In this document: one piece after another, positions 5,500 through 7,825 of the stretch | Layout of the letters: every line of letters begins with the position of its first letter | Numbering within the stretch: position 1 is the first letter of the stretch | DNA from: Chloroflexota bacterium | Lineage (GTDB): Bacteria; Chloroflexota; UBA5177; JANWHV01 | Assembly: GCA_025450375.1 (NCBI GenBank) | Contig: JANWHO010000037.1 | Coordinates: 1 to 7,825 of the forward strand | Direction: 5' to 3' | DNA length: 7,825 nucleotides | The notes under the pieces: generated by a model | Database searches by the model: none | Told to the model about the DNA's origin: nothing | The model's input: the letters and a program-made list of their open reading frames with translations, nothing else | Translations under genes and position numbers: made by a program

Positions 5500-6159
5500 G
5501 TGCGCGTAGGCGGCTTTATCATCCCGGTAAACTTCGACCTTTTTTCGCTCGTCGCGGTGGCCTTTGTCGTGCTGGCCGTGCTGATCATCGTGTGGGGGCT
5601 CGCTCGTATCGCGCGGGAGCGGCGCTTCCATTTCTTCCACATGAGCAGCGGCCTCGTCCTACTGCTGTTTGGGCTACTGGTCCTGGCCATAGCGGGTTGG
5701 GCACAAACCTACCGGGCCCTCACGCACAACGAATGGGTGGCCGATATTCACGCGGTGCCCACAAGATCGCAGACCATGCAGGTTACCTATACTCCCGTGA
5801 CCAACGGCGGCACCATGGGCACTCCCCAGACCTATACCGTGCTGGGTGATGAATGGACGTTGGGCGGCGACGTGATCAAGTGGCAAGACTGGGTGAATAT
5901 CCTCGGCGTTGACACCGGCTACCGGGTCACCCGTTTGATGGGCTACTACGACAACCCCAACGACTATAAGACGAAAGTGGTGTCGGCCTACACCCTCGAT
6001 GGCGGCAACGATACCATGCAGCAGTTTCTCCGCGACCACCAGAATCTGGTCCCGTTCGTGCGCGCCACCTATGGCAACGACGTGCGCATGTACCCTAACG
6101 CGACGGCTACCTATCAGGTGTTCGTCTCCACCTCGGGCTACTGGACCGCCCAGAAGTGA
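5500..6159 (+). CDS. Two-TM membrane protein with a conserved extracytoplasmic domain, function unknown
   Basis: 219 residues from a GTG start (GTGCGCGTAGGC). GGAGAAGG ending about nine bases upstream supports it, and no in-frame ATG lies near. Two hydrophobic segments (about 14-34 and 48-68) are joined by a basic linker, ARIARERRFHFFH. The remaining 150 residues are soluble, probably outside the membrane, beginning WAQTYRALTHNEWVADI. The core GDEWTLGGDVIKWQDWVNILGVDTGYRVTRLMGYY (116-150) resembles proteobacterial proteins that I remember being labelled cation/multidrug efflux pump. Those also have two TM segments and no transporter fold, so that label should not be trusted. No enzyme motif is visible. 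It stands alone on its transcript and converges on the minus-strand genes. Real gene: high confidence; function unknown. Confidence 0.8.
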   Translation: MRVGGFIIPVNFDLFSLVAVAFVVLAVLIIVWGLARIARERRFHFFHMSSGLVLLLFGLLVLAIAGWAQTYRALTHNEWVADIHAVPTRSQTMQVTYTPVTNGGTMGTPQTYTVLGDEWTLGGDVIKWQDWVNILGVDTGYRVTRLMGYYDNPNDYKTKVVSAYTLDGGNDTMQQFLRDHQNLVPFVRATYGNDVRMYPNATATYQVFVSTSGYWTAQK

Positions 6160-6220
6160 GTCGCTCCGCCGCGGACTGGCCCATTCCACTGAACAGCGGC
6201 AGCCGGCAGGGCGCGGAACC

Positions 6221-6235
6221 CCTCCTCTGAGGAGG
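6221..6235. repeat. Short perfect inverted repeat after the two-TM gene
   Basis: CCTCCTC (6221-6227) and GAGGAGG (6229-6235) are perfect complements around a single T. It lies 60 bases after the stop of the two-TM gene in the convergent spacer. It could form part of a 3'-end structure, but no T-run follows. Confidence 0.35.
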
Positions 6236-6274
6236 TGCGCGGCGGTTCACCGACGGCCCGTCGTCGGGGAGGTG

Positions 6275-6302
6275 GGAGTGAGCACCGGGAGGCGCTCACT
6301 CC
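6275..6302. terminator. Hairpin at the convergent gene ends
   Basis: GGAGTGAGC (6275-6283) pairs perfectly with GCTCACTCC (6294-6302) across a ten-base loop. It spans the stop codon of the minus-strand SDR remnant (6296-6298) and lies downstream of the plus-strand two-TM gene. It could end transcription from both sides. No T-run is seen on either strand, so intrinsic termination is uncertain. Confidence 0.35.
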
Positions 6303-6732
6303 GCTGGATGAGCGGCCAGCCATTGGGCGCGCCAGGACTCAAACTCGTTTGCCGCGATGCGCTGGTCACGCACCGCCGCCGCGGCCGGCGAGGCCAGCCA
6401 GACGATCGGCGGCCCCATGATCTCCGGCAGGGCCGGGTTGAACGCTTCCGGCCGCGGCGCGTCCGGCGGGACCATGCCCGTGTCGGTCACCGTGCCCGGG
6501 ACCAGGATGTTGACCCGCACGGGGCTGGCGGCCAGGTCGGCGGCCATGATCCGCGACAGAGCGTCCGACCCGGCGCGCGCCGCGCCCGGTCAACATCTCT
6601 GCTGGTAAAGGCCACCCTGGCGCCCGCGGCCGCCAGCGCACGCACCATGGCCAGCCCCAAGCCGCTGGTGCCGCCCGTTACCAGGGCGGTCGTGCCCGTC
6701 ACATCGATGGCAGGCTGTTGCCCCGTGCTCAT
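6296..6732 (-). pseudogene. Short-chain dehydrogenase/reductase (SDR) broken by an internal deletion and frame change
   Basis: The minus strand opens with a good SDR start at 6732 (GAGGAGGAGC just upstream). Its first 50 residues end AFTSRDVDRA and contain the NAD(P)-binding motif TGGTSGLG (19-26). From about 6583 that frame loses SDR character. A different frame, open from 6589 to the stop at 6296-6298, continues as an SDR C-terminus: GAARAGSDALSRIMAADLAA, then VRVNILVPGTVTDTGM and a 60-residue tail. Together they give about 147 residues against the usual 250 or so. Roughly 100 codons are missing, including the NNAG strand, the catalytic Ser and the Tyr of YxxxK; at the junction the pattern reads PGAAR. 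A sequencing error alone cannot explain the missing middle. The hydrolase gene lies 76 bases upstream on the same strand. This is inferred to be a dead oxidoreductase. Confidence 0.85.
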
Positions 6733-6808
6733 CTGCTCCTCCTCATCTCGGGCCGTGGCGAACCCGCGTAGCTCGGTGCGGTCGCCAAGGTGTACACCCA
6801 GTCGTACC

Positions 6809-7399
6809 CTATCCCCGGAGTCCTTCGAGCAGCGCCAGCACGCGGCCCCACAGCGTTTCCGTCGCCGCGCTATCATATTCCGCCGGCAGGCTCGGATCGG
6901 TAAACAGATGGCCGGCGCCGGCATACTCGAACAACTCGAAGGGCGCGCCAGCCGCGCGCACGTCCGCCGCCATGCCATCGATCCCGGCCTGCTCACGGAA
7001 GGGGTCGTCCCGCATGAAATGCACCTGCGCCGGGACGGTCGCCGGCCACGAGTCGAGCTCCAGCACCCGCAGGGGGAGCGCCTCGTGCAGCAGGATACAG
7101 GCCAACGCACCCGGACGCGTGGCCGCCAGCCATTCCGCCGTCATGCCACCGGCCGAGAAGCCCATATACACGAGCCGGGACGGCAGGTGCGCGACCTCGG
7201 CCTCGGCGCGCCGCAGCATCTCCCTATAGCCGATGTTGTCCTGGTAGGCCATGGCCGGGTCGTACGCGTCAAAGCGCGCCTCGCCCTGATACAGGTCGGG
7301 CGTATGCACGGTGTGTCCTGCTGTCCGCAAGCGGTCGGCGGCGTCCGTCACACCGGCCCGCGGCCCTAGCACGGAGTGAAACACCACGATATCGGCCAT
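6809..7399 (-). CDS. Dienelactone-hydrolase-family alpha/beta hydrolase
   Basis: 196 residues. The fold pattern is that of the DLH family (COG0412 type): first strand ADIVVFHSVLG, then HTVHTPDLYQGE (29-40). The nucleophile elbow is GFSAGG, with S82 where classical dienelactone hydrolases have Cys. The acid lies at D131/D132 in FMRDDPF, and the catalytic His is H164 in GAGHLFTDPS. The length is slightly below the usual 220-240 but the triad is complete. These are cytoplasmic hydrolases; true dienelactone hydrolase acts in chloroaromatic degradation, but most relatives have unknown ester or lactone substrates. The start at 7399 has AAAGGA about nine bases upstream. It leads a minus-strand pair with the broken SDR, and no convincing promoter was found upstream. 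Confidence 0.88.
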   Translation of the reverse strand: MADIVVFHSVLGPRAGVTDAADRLRTAGHTVHTPDLYQGEARFDAYDPAMAYQDNIGYREMLRRAEAEVAHLPSRLVYMGFSAGGMTAEWLAATRPGALACILLHEALPLRVLELDSWPATVPAQVHFMRDDPFREQAGIDGMAADVRAAGAPFELFEYAGAGHLFTDPSLPAEYDSAATETLWGRVLALLEGLRG

Positions 7400-7682
7400 T
7401 GCATGGTCCTTTCAGTGCGGGTGGCGAGAAGCCCGCGCCTATAGAGAGATGGCGCTCAGTTTGGCACCTTCTACGATAGCACCCATCTCGTCGCTCGTCC
7501 TACCAGATATCGTCAGCTTTCAGCCGATCGCGCGGCGGAGCAGGAGTTCTCTGACTTTACCGAATGGTTGATTTCCAAGCGACGCGACCGGCAACGCCTC
7601 TACCAGACATCTGGCCCTACCGAGAAGTTCGGCCAATGTCCGGCGCGTTCCGCCAACGCGGCGGTATTGTGTGTATCTTAGG
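7400..7682. other. Spacer without an assignable gene, possibly decayed coding sequence
   Basis: The spacer holds the ribosome site and leader of the minus-strand hydrolase and nothing else firmly supported. One plus-strand frame is open from after a TAG near 7443 to the TAG at 7679-7681 and reads protein-like (for example EQEFSDFTEWLISKRRDRQR). It has no start codon with a ribosome site. A 68-codon minus-strand frame (7520-7726) overlaps it. Neither is recognised, and only decay or chance can be claimed. Confidence 0.4.
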
Positions 7683-7775
7683 ATGAAAGAGAGAAAGCCG
7701 AATGGCACGGCGCAAGGTGTCGGCAAAGGCCGCGCGGAGTTGTTAGCGCGCGAAGGGACGCATGTGGTAAGATGA
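7683..7775 (+). pseudogene. Tiny remnant of a second short-chain dehydrogenase (N-terminal Rossmann motif)
   Basis: A 30-codon frame reads MKERKPNGTAQGVGKGRAEL followed by LAREGTHVVR and a TGA. The segment GTAQGVGKG followed by helix RAELLAREG and strand THVV matches the SDR nucleotide-binding start (TGxxxGxG, helix, G-x-x-V-V). Here Asn replaces the Thr of TG, and the first beta strand before it is missing. The match breaks on both sides after about 25 residues. It is too short to be an enzyme and is best seen as a fragment left by deletion or rearrangement. It lies on the opposite strand from the broken SDR 950 bases away and differs from it in sequence. Confidence 0.5.
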
Positions 7776-7825
7776 TGGCAATGTCAATGGACAATCCGGC
7801 CCGTCCCGAGCGCCTACGGCTCTCC
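7772..7825 (+). CDS. Possible start of a gene running out of the window
   Basis: An open frame begins with ATG at 7772 (MMAMSMDNPARPERLRLS) and continues to the window edge. Further in-frame ATGs lie at 7775, 7781 and 7787, so the true start is uncertain. The ribosome site is poor; GAAGGGA lies about 13 bases before 7772. Eighteen codons are too few to recognise a family. It overlaps the stop of the SDR remnant. Confidence 0.3.
   Translation, partial: MMAMSMDNPARPERLRLS

Noticed and set aside
5999..7369. 456-codon plus-strand open frame over the minus-strand genes
   Set aside because: Arg-rich antisense shadow of the SDR remnant and hydrolase, with no domain pattern.
7463..7485. TGGCAC followed by an ATAGCA-like box, resembling a sigma54 promoter
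   Set aside because: The second element does not fit TTGCA at the required spacing, and no gene follows closely on that strand.
7520..7726. 68-codon minus-strand open frame
   Set aside because: No ribosome site and no recognised family; it overlaps the SDR fragment on the other strand. Helical-looking content alone is not enough.
1..7825. CRISPR array, tRNA/rRNA genes, transposase or insertion-sequence ends
   Set aside because: No regularly spaced repeats, tRNA-like cloverleaf, transposase motif or paired terminal repeats were seen on reading the window.

Overview
This is a high-GC bacterial window with tightly packed genes, several ATGA stop/start overlaps and good Shine-Dalgarno sites. 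The taxon cannot be fixed from sequence alone. The ECF sigma / anti-sigma / PLDc_N / ABC-2 exporter locus is most like those of Gram-positive and Chloroflexota-type bacteria. A high-GC Chloroflexota or similar lineage is my low-confidence guess.

Region 1 (1-3258, + strand) is one operon. It holds the last 25 codons of an ECF sigma factor, a zinc-finger (HxxxCxxC) membrane anti-sigma factor, a one-TM protein with a probable bacterial PH-like domain, two tandem small PLDc_N membrane proteins, an ABC ATPase and an ABC-2 permease. Apart from the PH-like gene, the gene order matches the sigY-yxlC-yxlD-yxlE-yxlF-yxlG operon of Bacillus subtilis as I remember it. It is best read as a self-contained envelope-stress or export module whose sigma factor is held by membrane partners. 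It is the most system-like part of the window. The PH-like protein is its least explained component.

Region 2 (3259-5260, + strand) begins with about 415 bases without a credible gene, ending in a good sigma70-type promoter. Next come an aldo/keto reductase very like E. coli PdxI/YdbC (pyridoxal reductase) and a TetR-family regulator, separated by a 15-bp-stem hairpin. The regulator probably controls the reductase. A short dyad lies in the promoter spacer.

Region 3 (5261-6159, + strand) has a short spacer with a possible coding remnant, an extended -10 promoter, and a 219-residue two-TM protein of unknown function.

Region 4 (6160-7399, - strand) holds a dienelactone-hydrolase-family protein followed by a short-chain dehydrogenase broken by an internal deletion of about 100 codons with a frame change.

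Region 5 (7400-7825) is mostly non-coding or decayed. It includes a tiny second SDR remnant (GxxxGxG plus following helix) and, at the right edge, the possible start of another gene. The SDR remnants on both sides of the hydrolase suggest local gene decay.
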